From the NCBI RefSeq assembly GCF_039538765.1, contig NZ_BAABCJ010000001.1, positions 186,001 through 250,000 of the forward strand: DNA of 64,000 nucleotides. Direction: 5' to 3'. The stretch is from Zhihengliuella alba (GTDB lineage Bacteria > Actinomycetota > Actinomycetes > Actinomycetales > Micrococcaceae). Of this stretch, positions 1 to 7,421 are shown piece by piece. Every line of letters starts with the position of its first letter. Within the stretch, counting starts at the first letter, position 1. Both the position numbers and the translations under genes were made by a program. The notes below the pieces were generated by a model that was not told the origin of the DNA, did not search any database, and saw only the letters and a program-made list of their open reading frames with translations.

Positions 1-1091
1 GTGACGAGGTACTTGGTCAGGTCCATGTTGTCCTTCGCGACCGCCAGCATCGGGATGATGTTGTGCGGGCGGATGGACAGGGGCAGGTCCAGGTAGGAGC
101 CCGTCTTGAGGAAGTTCGTCGAGAACCCCGCGTACGGGCCGAACATCAGCGAGCGCTTGCCGTTGACGAAGCGGGTGTCCAGGTGGGGGACGGACATGGG
201 CGGCGCGCCCACGGAGGCCTGGCCGTACACCTTGGCGTGATGGCGCTCGATCGTCGCATCGTTGGTGTTGCGCAGGAACTGCCCGGAGACCGGGAATCCG
301 CCGAAGCCCTTGATCTCGGGGATGCCGGCCGACTGGAGCAGGCGTAGTGCGCCGCCGCCGGCCCCGACGAAGACGAACTTCGCCGTGACGGTCCGCTTCT
401 GGCCCGTGGCGTTGTTCTTGACGGTGAGCTTCCAGCCGGAGCCGTCGCGCTCCAGACCGGTCACGCGGTGGCCGAAGTTCAGGTCCGCGCCGCTCCGGCC
501 CAGGTAGTCCGTCAGCTGACGCGTCAGCGAGCCGAAGTCGACATCCGTGCCGGAGGCGACGCGGGAGGCTGCCACACGCTGTGCCTCGTCGCGGCCCTCG
601 GCGACGAGCGGGGCCCACTCCGCGATGGTGGACAGGTCCTCGGTGTGCTCGATCCGCTCGAAGAGCGGCTGCTGGCGTAGCGACTCGTAGCGGGTGCGGA
701 GGTAGTCGGCATGGTCGTCCCCGATGACGAAGCTCATGTGCGGCAGCGGGTTGATGAAGCTCTGCGGCTCGCCGATCAGCCCGTGCTCCACCATGAAGGC
801 GTAGAACTGCCGGGACACCTGGAACTGCTCGTTGATCTTGATGGCCTTGGCGGGATCCACGCTGCCGTCCGCCGCGGCGGGGCTGTAGTTCAGCTCGCAG
901 AGGGCCGAGTGACCCGTGCCGGCGTTGTTCCACGGGTCGGAGGACTCGAGCCCGGCCTCGTCCAGGTTCTCGAACAGACTGACGCTCCAGTCCGGCTCGA
1001 GCTGCTTGATGAACGTCCCCAGCGTCGCGGACATGATTCCGCCGCCGATGAGCGCTACATCAATGTTGTGGTTTCCAAGTGAGGCGGGCAC
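1..1091 (-). CDS. mqo: malate:quinone oxidoreductase, C-terminus cut by window edge
   Basis: Membrane-associated FAD enzyme that oxidises malate to oxaloacetate and passes electrons to the quinone pool. The first 363 codons are present; the family is usually about 490-500 aa, so roughly 130 residues lie beyond position 1. The start is GTG at 1091-1089, with GGAG seven bases upstream on this strand. The N-terminus holds the FAD-binding GGG turn (residues 16-18, in NIDVALIGGGIMSATL), followed by the Mqo-typical PWNNAGTGHSALCELNY at about 53-69. It is the last gene of a same-strand run after the solute-binding protein, but a 90-bp gap suggests its own promoter. Identification is by family motifs and is secure. 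Confidence 0.95.
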   Translation of the reverse strand, partial: MPASLGNHNIDVALIGGGIMSATLGTFIKQLEPDWSVSLFENLDEAGLESSDPWNNAGTGHSALCELNYSPAAADGSVDPAKAIKINEQFQVSRQFYAFMVEHGLIGEPQSFINPLPHMSFVIGDDHADYLRTRYESLRQQPLFERIEHTEDLSTIAEWAPLVAEGRDEAQRVAASRVASGTDVDFGSLTRQLTDYLGRSGADLNFGHRVTGLERDGSGWKLTVKNNATGQKRTVTAKFVFVGAGGGALRLLQSAGIPEIKGFGGFPVSGQFLRNTNDATIERHHAKVYGQASVGAPPMSVPHLDTRFVNGKRSLMFGPYAGFSTNFLKTGSYLDLPLSIRPHNIIPMLAVAKDNMDLTKYLV

Positions 1092-1180
1092 GGATCATCT
1101 CCATCGAAAAATCAAGGTTCGGCACTCAGGTTAGCGCGCTGATCAGAGGCCGCGGAAATCGGTCGGCGCCCGCCCGGGGC

Positions 1181-2914
1181 TTATGCGTCGAGCCTCACAC
1201 GGTCGTAGACCTCGTCCAGTACGGGGCTGGACGGATAGTTCACCACGGGGGTCGACATCGCCAGGGCGGAGATCGGGAAGGAGAGGGGCTGCGCGGGCAG
1301 GTCCTGCGCCAGCAGTTCGCTGATGGCACGGTAGGCGGCGGCCCGCTCGGGACCCTCCGGCATGGACCGCGCCGCGGCCAGATGGGTCTTCAGTGCCGTG
1401 GAGTCGTATCCGAACTGGTCGTTGGAGAGACCGAAGAGCGAGCTGAGGAAGTGGTCCGGGTCCCGGTAGGAGCCGGTCCACCCCAGGAGGTGGAATCCGG
1501 CGTACTCACCGCTCAGGACCGCGTCGATGTAGCCGTCCTCCCAGCGGACCGGCACCGGCTCCAGGACGAATCCGGCCGCGGTGAGCTGGGCGCTGAGCTC
1601 CGCGTAGACGAGTTCGGGCAGCGGCAGGTAGCCGCGGCTGACGTCCCGGGGGTAGAGGAAGGGGATCAGCTCGCCGTCGTACCCGGCGGACTCGAGGAGG
1701 GTCGCCGCCGTGGTGGGGTCGTAGCCGTAGTACGTGTCGGGGGCCTCGACACCGAGGCTGGGCGGGAGGAAGGAGCGCGCCTGCTCCGTCCCGGCGATGA
1801 AGAGCTGCTCCCAGGCGTCGGAGTGCTGGGTGGCATGGGCCGCGGCCCGGCGGACGTCGAGGGAGCGCAGCGGGCCCGAGGCCTGGTTCATCCCCAGGTA
1901 GAGCACGGAGAAGGGGTCGCGCTGGACGATCTGCTGTCCCGCGCGTACGAGGTCGCGCATCTCGTGGACGGTCACCGTGTCGTAGCCGTGGATGTCGCCC
2001 CGGCTGAGCTCGCGCAGCCGCGAGGGCGCGTCGCGCAGCACGCGCAGCTCCACGCGGTCCACGGCGTCGGCGAAATCCTCGGCGCGCCAGTGGTCCGGGA
2101 AGCGCTCCAGGACCGTCGTCTCCTCGTCGAGGCCGGCGAACCGGTACGGTCCGGTGCCCACGGGGGCCTCGGCCGTCGACGACGGCGCGGCCACGGCGAG
2201 CCCCGGCACGGTGAGCGCCTGGACCAGCCCGGTCAGGGGCGCGTTGAGCTCGAGGACCACCGTCAACCGGTCCGGTGCAGTGCAGGACTTGTAGTAGCTC
2301 GCACCGTCGAGGATCGCCTGCGGCGGCTCGGGGATGCGGTCCAGCGCTGCCTCCGTCAGCTCGCCCATGGACGGGGCGCCGGGATCCTCGGCGTTCTCGT
2401 CGACGGCCGGCACGGCCGCGTGCTGGTGGTGGAAGATCGTGTCGAAGGCGGCGAATGTGCCGCCGTCCGGGGCCTCGCCGCCCGCCCAGCGCTCGAAGTT
2501 GTGCACCACGACCTCGCCGGAGAGCTCGGTGCCGTCGTGGAACGTCACGCCGTCGCGGAGCGTGAACGTGTACGTCAGACCGTCGTCGGAGACTTTCCAC
2601 GACTCCGCCAGAGCGGGGGCCGGGGCGCCCGAGTCCGGGTCGACCCCGACGAGGCCCTCGAAGAGCTGCCGGGTCACCCGGTGGGACTCGGCGTCCGACA
2701 CGACCGCAGGGTCGAGCGAGACGGGACCGGCCGGGGTGCCGACGCGGAACGTCGTGGGGCCCGGGGCCGTGGGGCCGGCCGTGGGCCGGGCGGGCTCCGC
2801 CGCTGGCGAGCAGCCCGTGAGAGCCGTCAGACCGGCGGCGCCGAGGCCCAGGCCCCAGCCGAGGACGGAGCGGCGCGTGGGCTCGGGCCCGGCCCCCGGG
2901 GACGTACGTGCCAT
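1181..2914 (-). CDS. ABC transporter solute-binding lipoprotein, peptide/nickel (SBP_bac_5) family
   Basis: Extracytoplasmic binding protein of the DppA/OppA type, 577 aa, expected to hold oligopeptides or similar ligands outside the membrane. The N-terminus has twin arginines (RRSVLGWG, residues 14-21), a hydrophobic stretch and a lipobox LTGC with Cys35, so Tat export plus lipid anchoring is plausible. Family signatures follow: a LDPAVVSDAE-like segment near 65, and LAESWKVSDDGLTYTFTLRDGVTFHDG. The ATG at 2914 has GGAG eight bases upstream. Reading upstream in the same frame only translates the neighbouring tRNA-Leu, so longer starts were rejected. No permease or ATPase gene is adjacent, so it is an orphan binding protein; the ligand cannot be read from sequence. 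Confidence 0.9.
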   Translation of the reverse strand: MARTSPGAGPEPTRRSVLGWGLGLGAAGLTALTGCSPAAEPARPTAGPTAPGPTTFRVGTPAGPVSLDPAVVSDAESHRVTRQLFEGLVGVDPDSGAPAPALAESWKVSDDGLTYTFTLRDGVTFHDGTELSGEVVVHNFERWAGGEAPDGGTFAAFDTIFHHQHAAVPAVDENAEDPGAPSMGELTEAALDRIPEPPQAILDGASYYKSCTAPDRLTVVLELNAPLTGLVQALTVPGLAVAAPSSTAEAPVGTGPYRFAGLDEETTVLERFPDHWRAEDFADAVDRVELRVLRDAPSRLRELSRGDIHGYDTVTVHEMRDLVRAGQQIVQRDPFSVLYLGMNQASGPLRSLDVRRAAAHATQHSDAWEQLFIAGTEQARSFLPPSLGVEAPDTYYGYDPTTAATLLESAGYDGELIPFLYPRDVSRGYLPLPELVYAELSAQLTAAGFVLEPVPVRWEDGYIDAVLSGEYAGFHLLGWTGSYRDPDHFLSSLFGLSNDQFGYDSTALKTHLAAARSMPEGPERAAAYRAISELLAQDLPAQPLSFPISALAMSTPVVNYPSSPVLDEVYDRVRLDA

Positions 2915-3030
2915 GCGTGGGTCTCCTTCGCGCGCCGGCGCCACGTCCGCCTCGGGCGGCGTGTCGCAGGGCGTGCAGATGCCGTGCGGATGGACGGTGC
3001 CGGCCGGGGCGACCGGTCCGTACCGAATGG

Positions 3031-3112
3031 TGCGAGCGGGGGGACTTGAACCCCCACGTCCGAAGACACTGGAACCTAAATCCAGCGCGTCTGCCAATTT
3101 CGCCACGCTCGC
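3031..3112 (-). tRNA. tRNA-Leu (anticodon TAG)
   Basis: On the minus strand the acceptor arm GCGAGCG (3112-3106) pairs with CGCTCGC at the 3' end. The anticodon loop TTTAGGT sits on a CTGGA/TCCAG stem, the variable arm is long (class II) and a GTTCAAGTC T-loop is present. CCA is not encoded; the discriminator is A. The upstream in-frame peptide MAKLADALDLGSS is the usual false translation of a tRNA-Leu gene. Confidence 0.95.
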
Positions 3113-3194
3113 CTCTCCGTCCGCGGTCAGGGCCCGCGGCGGACCGGATCAGTGTACCGGACGGGCACCCCGTGCCCGGAAGTGGTGGAGGAAC

Positions 3195-3674
3195 TCAGGC
3201 CTCGACGGCGAGGCCGAGATCCCGGCGGAGCTTGGCGACGTGGCCCGTGGCGCGCACGTTGTACTGGGCGACCTCGACGGCGCCGTCCTCGCCGATGACG
3301 ATGGTCGAGCGGATCAAGCCCTCGTAGACGCGCCCGTAGTTCTTCTTTTCGCCCCACGCGCCATAGGCCTCGGCCACTCCGTGGTCCTCGTCGGACAGGA
3401 GTGGGAACGTCAGGTCCTCCTTGGTGACGAACTTCTTCAGCTTCATGGGGGAGTCGGGCGAGACGCCCAGGACCTGGTAGCCGGCGGCGGCGAGCGAGGC
3501 GAGATTGTCCCGGAAGTCGCAGGCCTGCTTGGTGCACCCGGGCGTGGAGGCTGCCGGGTAGAAGTAGAGGATGACCTTGCGCCCGGAGAAGTCGGCGAGC
3601 GAGATGGCGTTGCCGTCGGCGTCGGGCAGGGTGAAGGCGGGTGCGGGGGCGCCGGGGGCGAGCCGTTCGGCCAT
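3195..3674 (-). CDS. bcp: thioredoxin-dependent peroxiredoxin (Bcp/PrxQ)
   Basis: Cytosolic thiol peroxidase of 159 aa, the normal length for the family. The peroxidatic site is in PAASTPGCTKQACDF: Cys47 after TPG is the peroxidatic cysteine, and Cys52, five residues on, is the resolving cysteine of the atypical 2-Cys Bcp type. The thioredoxin-like fold begins with GAPAPAFTLPDADG. The ATG at 3674 has AGGAGG a few bases upstream. It is a single gene between tRNA-Leu and a small forward gene. Confidence 0.95.
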   Translation of the reverse strand: MAERLAPGAPAPAFTLPDADGNAISLADFSGRKVILYFYPAASTPGCTKQACDFRDNLASLAAAGYQVLGVSPDSPMKLKKFVTKEDLTFPLLSDEDHGVAEAYGAWGEKKNYGRVYEGLIRSTIVIGEDGAVEVAQYNVRATGHVAKLRRDLGLAVEA

Positions 3675-3937
3675 GGGGGTCCTCCTGTGGGTTGGGCATC
3701 GTGCGCAGCTTCGCGGACGAAACTAGCCGGTACTGCCGGCACGCCGCCGGCGATCCTGTCTGCCGGGCGCTGTGGACATGACCCGGGGATGCTCCGTCGG
3801 TTCAGGGCGGCGGGGCTGTATCGGCCGCTAGCAGAGTAGTACACATCCGTGACAACTCCTCTCCCGGGGCAGCGGAGCTCGCAGTCAGAAGTTCCCTGCA
3901 AGAGCGAGGCGGTTCGAGGCTCGAGTGAGGAAGCGCA

Positions 3938-3957
3938 TATACTTGGCGCTTCAAGTA
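3938..3957 (+). promoter_or_regulatory. putative promoter -10 with overlapping palindrome, for the small gene at 3978
   Basis: TATACT (3938-3943) is a good -10 box, about 35 bp before the ATG at 3978. A 6-bp inverted repeat TACTTG-N6-CAAGTA (3940-3945 and 3952-3957) covers the -10 box and the expected start of transcription, as a repressor operator would. No strong -35 is visible. The rest of 3675-3937 shows no gene I can support. Confidence 0.4.
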
Positions 3958-3977
3958 CTTCCGGGGGGGGAACAACA

Positions 3978-4235
3978 ATGGATGCGTTGACGCATGCCGA
4001 ACACTTGCGCGACGGCTGGATGAATCGGGCTCTTACACTCCTGCCACGGCCCTGCGAGATCATGAGCGAGGCGGCCGACAGGTTGGGAGAGTTTTTGTCC
4101 GGCACCGCTACGCTCGCTGAACTCCTCGAGTGGCTTGACGATGTCTCCGCGACGGCGCCAGCCGACCACATTCAGTCGCACAGGGTGCTCGATGATCTAC
4201 GCCGTGACGTCAGGCTTCTCGAGGGATCACTCTGA
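3978..4235 (+). CDS. small hypothetical protein
   Basis: Unrecognised 85-aa protein, MDALTHAEHLRDGWMNRAL onward, predicted soluble and mostly helical, with an acidic C-terminal half (ELLEWLDDV, DDLRRDVRLLEGSL). A run of eight G lies about eight bases before the ATG and could serve as ribosome binding site. A longer frame opens upstream at 3849, but this start is favoured because of the purine-rich tract and the promoter-like TATACT at 3938. Codon use is less GC-biased than in neighbouring housekeeping genes. No membrane segment or signal peptide. Existence of the gene is likely but not certain; function unknown. Confidence 0.5.
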   Translation: MDALTHAEHLRDGWMNRALTLLPRPCEIMSEAADRLGEFLSGTATLAELLEWLDDVSATAPADHIQSHRVLDDLRRDVRLLEGSL

Positions 4236-4475
4236 ATCCTCCCTTGCGCCTCGGCGGCGCCCGCCATTCATGCGTGTGCTTGCAGAGGGCTTCAGGGCCT
4301 GAGCGTCACCGTCTCGACTGCGGTCGGCCGCCCGGCTCTCCGGCGCGGGTCGGTGCCTCGCGGCAAGCGAGCAGCAACCGCTGGCATGGGTCCGCCGGGG
4401 CGGCCAGACGGTTCTGAAGACGTGGGCCCACACGCCGTGCCACTCGGGTACCTGGACGGTCTTGCGGTTAAAGAC

Positions 4476-4507
4476 GGAAGCCCCTCACCCGACGGTGAGA
4501 GGCTTCC
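4476..4507 (-). terminator. terminator after tRNA-Lys
   Basis: Hairpin with GGAAGCC (4476-4482) pairing with GGCTTCC (4501-4507), extended by CTCACC/GGTGAG around a CGAC loop. It lies 8 bp downstream of tRNA-Lys on the minus strand and is followed there by a short CTTT run. The stretches on either side (4236-4475 and 4588-4822) hold no gene I can support. Confidence 0.7.
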
Positions 4508-4514
4508 GGAGGAG

Positions 4515-4587
<73 letters not shown>

Positions 4588-4822
4588 ATCTGTCGCTGTC
4601 GTTTCGGGCTCTTTTCCGCGCCCGCCGCGTTCGCAACGAGAAATAACAATACACACCACCGGAGGGCTCTGCAACTCGAACCGGCACTCTGAGGCGGACC
4701 TCACACCCGAGTGCCGATCCGGCTCTCACTAGGCCCCTTCATGAGCCGCGCCGGAGCCGCACGGCCGGAGCAGTCGCCCGGCCCACGGCCGCGGTGCCTC
4801 CGCCCGCTGGCGAGTAGGCCCG

Positions 4823-5293
4823 CTATTGCGGCTGGACCGACACGAGCTCCAGAGCGGTCATGAACTCGTCCATGAAGCCCACGAACTCCTCGGCGTCGAG
4901 CTCCTGGTCGAGCAGGACATTGCCGGACTCGGGGAAGACCGACTCCGGCACGGCAATGCTCGGCTGCGGGACGACCTCGAAGCGGAAGACGCGGCCGGTG
5001 GAGGTGCCGACCTCGAACCCGCCGTCGCGCACCTCGGCGAGATGGGACAGATTGGTCATGTTAACGGAGATCGGCTGCTCCCGAGGAGCGAGGTCCGCGG
5101 GGCTCACGGGGGCCAGGACCAGCTCGAGTGGCTGGCGCCGGAAACCGATGATGAGACTGCCGCCACTGCCGGCGTTGCCAGCGGCGTAGACGAGGTTGTA
5201 GCTGCCGAAGTTGGGGATCTGGTGGTCGAAGGCCTGGTGCAGATGCGCCTTCAACGCCGCATCGCAGAGGTTCGGGTCTTTGGTAGTGACCAT
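4823..5293 (-). CDS. hypothetical protein, about 156 aa
   Basis: Unrecognised soluble protein beginning MVTTKDPNLCDAALKAHL, with a glycine-rich AAGNAGSGGSLIIGFRR segment near 37-53 and an acidic C-terminus (LDAEEFVGFMDEFMTALELV). No signal peptide, membrane helix or cofactor motif is visible. A TAGACT -10 element (5305-5300) lies six bases before the ATG and there is no Shine-Dalgarno, which fits a leaderless mRNA. It is divergent from ilvD, with the two start codons about 120 bp apart. Strong GC bias at third positions supports real coding. Confidence 0.65.
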   Translation of the reverse strand: MVTTKDPNLCDAALKAHLHQAFDHQIPNFGSYNLVYAAGNAGSGGSLIIGFRRQPLELVLAPVSPADLAPREQPISVNMTNLSHLAEVRDGGFEVGTSTGRVFRFEVVPQPSIAVPESVFPESGNVLLDQELDAEEFVGFMDEFMTALELVSVQPQ

Positions 5294-5377
5294 GCGAACA
5301 GTCTATGGAGGGTCACTGACAAATTTCTGGGTGTTGTGGAAAGAATTCACTGGATCGTTACGTGCAGGAGTCACGCG

Positions 5378-5414
5378 TTGGTCGCCCCGAAACGGCGAGC
5401 CTAGAATCGCGGCT
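5378..5414 (+). promoter_or_regulatory. ilvD promoter, leaderless
   Basis: A -35-like TTGGTC (5378-5383), an 18-bp spacer and TAGAAT -10 (5402-5407) are followed by seven bases and the ATG at 5415. Transcription would begin at or next to the start codon, and no ribosome binding site is present. Confidence 0.65.
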
Positions 5415-7118
5415 ATGACGCAGGACGCCACCGTAGATATCAAGCCACGAAGCCGCGCCGTCACCGACGGCATCCACGCCGCCCCCGCCCGCGGAATGCT
5501 CCGCGCCGTCGGCATGGGCGACGAAGACTTCTCCAAGCCGCAGATCGGCATCGCGAGCTCGTGGAACGAGATCACGCCCTGCAATCTGTCCCTCAACCGT
5601 CTCGCCCAGGGCGCCAAGGAAGGCGTCCACTCCGGTGGCGGCTACCCGATGCAGTTCGGCACCATCTCGGTCTCCGACGGCATCTCCATGGGCCACGAGG
5701 GCATGCACTTCTCCCTCGTCTCGCGCGAAGTCATCGCGGACTCCGTCGAGACCGTCATGATGGCCGAGCGCCTGGACGGCTCCGTCCTGCTGGCCGGCTG
5801 CGACAAGTCCCTCCCCGGCATGCTCATGGCCGCGGCCCGCCTAAACCTCTCCTCGGTGTTCCTCTACGCCGGCACGATCATGCCGGGGTTCGCCCGCATG
5901 TCCGACGGCACGGAGAAGGAGGTCACGCTGATCGACGCCTTCGAGGCCGTCGGCGCGTGTGCCGCCGGAACCATGAGCAAGGAGGACCTCGACGCGATCG
6001 AGCGGGCGATCTGCCCGGGCGAGGGCGCCTGCGGCGGCATGTACACCGCCAACACCATGGCCTCCATCGGCGAGGCACTGGGCATGTCCCTGCCGGGCTC
6101 GGCCGCCCCGCCCTCGGCCGACCGCCGACGCGACATGTACGCCCGGCGCTCGGGCGAGGCCGTCGTGGAGATGCTCCGCAAGGGCATCCGTGCGCGCGAC
6201 ATCCTCACCAAGAAGGCCTTCGAGAACGCCATCGCCGTCACCATGGCCTTCGGCGGCTCCACGAACGCCGTCCTGCATCTGCTGGCCATCGCCCGCGAGG
6301 CGGAGGTGGACCTGACGCTGGACGACTTCAACCGCATCGGCGACAAGGTCCCGCACATCGCGGACATGAAGCCCTTCGGCAAGCACGTCATGTTCGACTT
6401 GGACAAGATCGGCGGAGTCCCCGTGGTCATGAAGGCCCTGCTCGACGCGGGTCTGCTGCACGGCGACTGCCTCACGGTGACCGGCAAGACCATCGCCGAG
6501 AACCTCGAGGAGATCGCCCCCGGCCCGCTCGACGGCGAGGTGCTGCGCCAGCTCGACAACCCGATGCACAAGACCGGCGGTGTCACCGTCCTGCGCGGCT
6601 CGCTGGCACCCGAGGGGGCCGTCGTGAAGTCCGCTGGCTTCGACGCCGACGTCTTCGAGGGCACCGCGCGCGTCTTCGAGCGCGAGCAGGGCGCGCTCGA
6701 CGCCCTGGACCGCGGCGAGATCAAGGCCGGCGACGTCGTGGTCATCCGCTACGAGGGCCCCAAGGGCGGCCCGGGCATGCGCGAGATGCTCGCCATCACC
6801 GGCGCGATCAAGGGCGCGGGCCTGGGCAAGGACGTCCTGCTGCTCACGGACGGCCGCTTCTCCGGCGGCACCACGGGGCTGTGCATCGGCCACGTCGCGC
6901 CGGAGGCGGTCGACGGCGGCCCCATCGCCTTCGTGCGCGACGGCGACCGGATCCGTGTGGACATCGCCGGACGCTCGTTCGACCTCCTGGTCGAGCCGGC
7001 GGAGCTCGAGGCGCGCAAGGTCGGTTGGGAGCCGCTGCCCGCGCGCTTCACGACCGGCGTCCTCGCCAAGTACACCAAGCTCGTGAAGTCGGCGAGCGTC
7101 GGTGCCTTCTGCGGCTGA
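5415..7118 (+). CDS. ilvD: dihydroxy-acid dehydratase
   Basis: Iron-sulfur enzyme, 567 aa, that dehydrates 2,3-dihydroxy-isovalerate and -methylvalerate to the keto acids of valine and isoleucine synthesis. The cluster-region cysteines are Cys56 (EITPCNLSLN), Cys129 (LLAGCDKSLPG, whose lysine is the metal-site lysine in the family) and Cys206 (PGEGACGGMYTANTM). The C-terminal LLTDGRFSGGTTG motif is intact. The frame is open upstream to 5211, but MTQDATVDIKPRSRAVTDG matches family N-termini and the ATG follows the leaderless promoter directly. It ends at its own terminator, so it is transcribed separately from ilvBNC. Confidence 0.97.
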   Translation: MTQDATVDIKPRSRAVTDGIHAAPARGMLRAVGMGDEDFSKPQIGIASSWNEITPCNLSLNRLAQGAKEGVHSGGGYPMQFGTISVSDGISMGHEGMHFSLVSREVIADSVETVMMAERLDGSVLLAGCDKSLPGMLMAAARLNLSSVFLYAGTIMPGFARMSDGTEKEVTLIDAFEAVGACAAGTMSKEDLDAIERAICPGEGACGGMYTANTMASIGEALGMSLPGSAAPPSADRRRDMYARRSGEAVVEMLRKGIRARDILTKKAFENAIAVTMAFGGSTNAVLHLLAIAREAEVDLTLDDFNRIGDKVPHIADMKPFGKHVMFDLDKIGGVPVVMKALLDAGLLHGDCLTVTGKTIAENLEEIAPGPLDGEVLRQLDNPMHKTGGVTVLRGSLAPEGAVVKSAGFDADVFEGTARVFEREQGALDALDRGEIKAGDVVVIRYEGPKGGPGMREMLAITGAIKGAGLGKDVLLLTDGRFSGGTTGLCIGHVAPEAVDGGPIAFVRDGDRIRVDIAGRSFDLLVEPAELEARKVGWEPLPARFTTGVLAKYTKLVKSASVGAFCG

Positions 7119-7134
7119 CGCCGCGCAGATCCGA

Positions 7135-7176
7135 GCACGACGGCGCCCCCGCCCACCGCTGGGCGCGCCGTCGTGC
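7135..7176 (+). terminator. ilvD terminator
   Basis: A perfect 12-bp stem, GCACGACGGCGC (7135-7146) with GCGCCGTCGTGC (7165-7176), followed by TTGTT. Confidence 0.75.
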
Positions 7177-7204
7177 TTGTTCAACCTTTGGACGCATTGT
7201 CCAC

Positions 7205-7214
7205 AATATGAGAC
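7205..7214 (+). promoter_or_regulatory. candidate NdgR/IclR-type box upstream of ilvB
   Basis: AATATGAGAC occurs 15 bp upstream of the ilvB -35. The same ten bases occur in the ndgR-leuC intergenic palindrome at 50538-50547, and close variants precede leuB and ilvE. Its position upstream of -35 would suit an activator. Binding is inferred, not shown. Confidence 0.45.
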
Positions 7215-7229
7215 GAGGGGTGCGGCTCG

Positions 7230-7258
7230 TTGACACCCCCCGCCGGCGAGACAAGACT
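7230..7258 (+). promoter_or_regulatory. ilvBNC promoter
   Basis: A consensus -35 TTGACA (7230-7235), a 17-bp spacer and AAGACT (7253-7258) as -10. Seven bases then separate the -10 from the leader-peptide ATG, so the leader peptide is probably translated from a leaderless transcript. Confidence 0.65.
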
Positions 7259-7265
7259 GAGTGGC

Positions 7266-7313
7266 ATGCAGAGCATCATCACCGTCCTACGAGTTACCGA
7301 GCGCGTGGCCTAG
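7266..7313 (+). CDS. ilvB attenuator leader peptide, MQSIITVLRVTERVA
   Basis: A 15-codon open frame between the ilvBNC promoter and the attenuator hairpin. Six of 15 residues are Ile, Val or Leu (I4, I5, V7, L8, V10, V14), including the rare codon CTA for Leu8, as expected of a peptide whose translation senses charged branched-chain tRNAs. The stop codon lies inside the left part of a possible AGCGCGT/ACGCGCT stem. No ribosome binding site is present, consistent with leaderless initiation. Leader peptides of this kind are known before ilvB in actinobacteria. Confidence 0.85.
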   Translation: MQSIITVLRVTERVA

Positions 7314-7345
7314 CCGCCGGTTGGTCGGACAGGTGACGCGCTGAA

Positions 7346-7388
7346 CCCCACTGAAGCCCAGGAAATGCCGGGCCAGAGGGGTTTTTTT
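7346..7388 (+). terminator. ilvBNC attenuator terminator
   Basis: The hairpin CCCC-A-CTG-AA-GCCC / GGGC-CAG-A-GGGG (7346-7381) is followed by seven T (7382-7388), a strong intrinsic terminator placed 34 bp before ilvB. With the upstream leader peptide it forms a classic attenuator: ribosome stalling at Ile/Val/Leu codons should favour alternative pairing of the 7299-7342 region and read-through. Confidence 0.85.
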
Positions 7389-7421
7389 ATGCTTGATTGC
7401 ATCGAAGAGAAGGAAGAATCC

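Noticed and set aside
1079..3049. 656-codon open frame on the plus strand opposite the solute-binding protein
   Set aside because: Antisense shadow of a high-GC gene: rich in Arg/Gly/Val with no domain, while the minus-strand frame has a clear family match.
2915..3106. In-frame N-terminal extension of the solute-binding protein beginning MAKLADALDLGS
   Set aside because: It is the translation of the tRNA-Leu gene; the ATG at 2914 has a ribosome binding site and a lipoprotein signal follows.
7365..7421. Earlier in-frame starts for ilvB
   Set aside because: They lie in or directly after the attenuator stem and T run; 7422 has the ribosome binding site.
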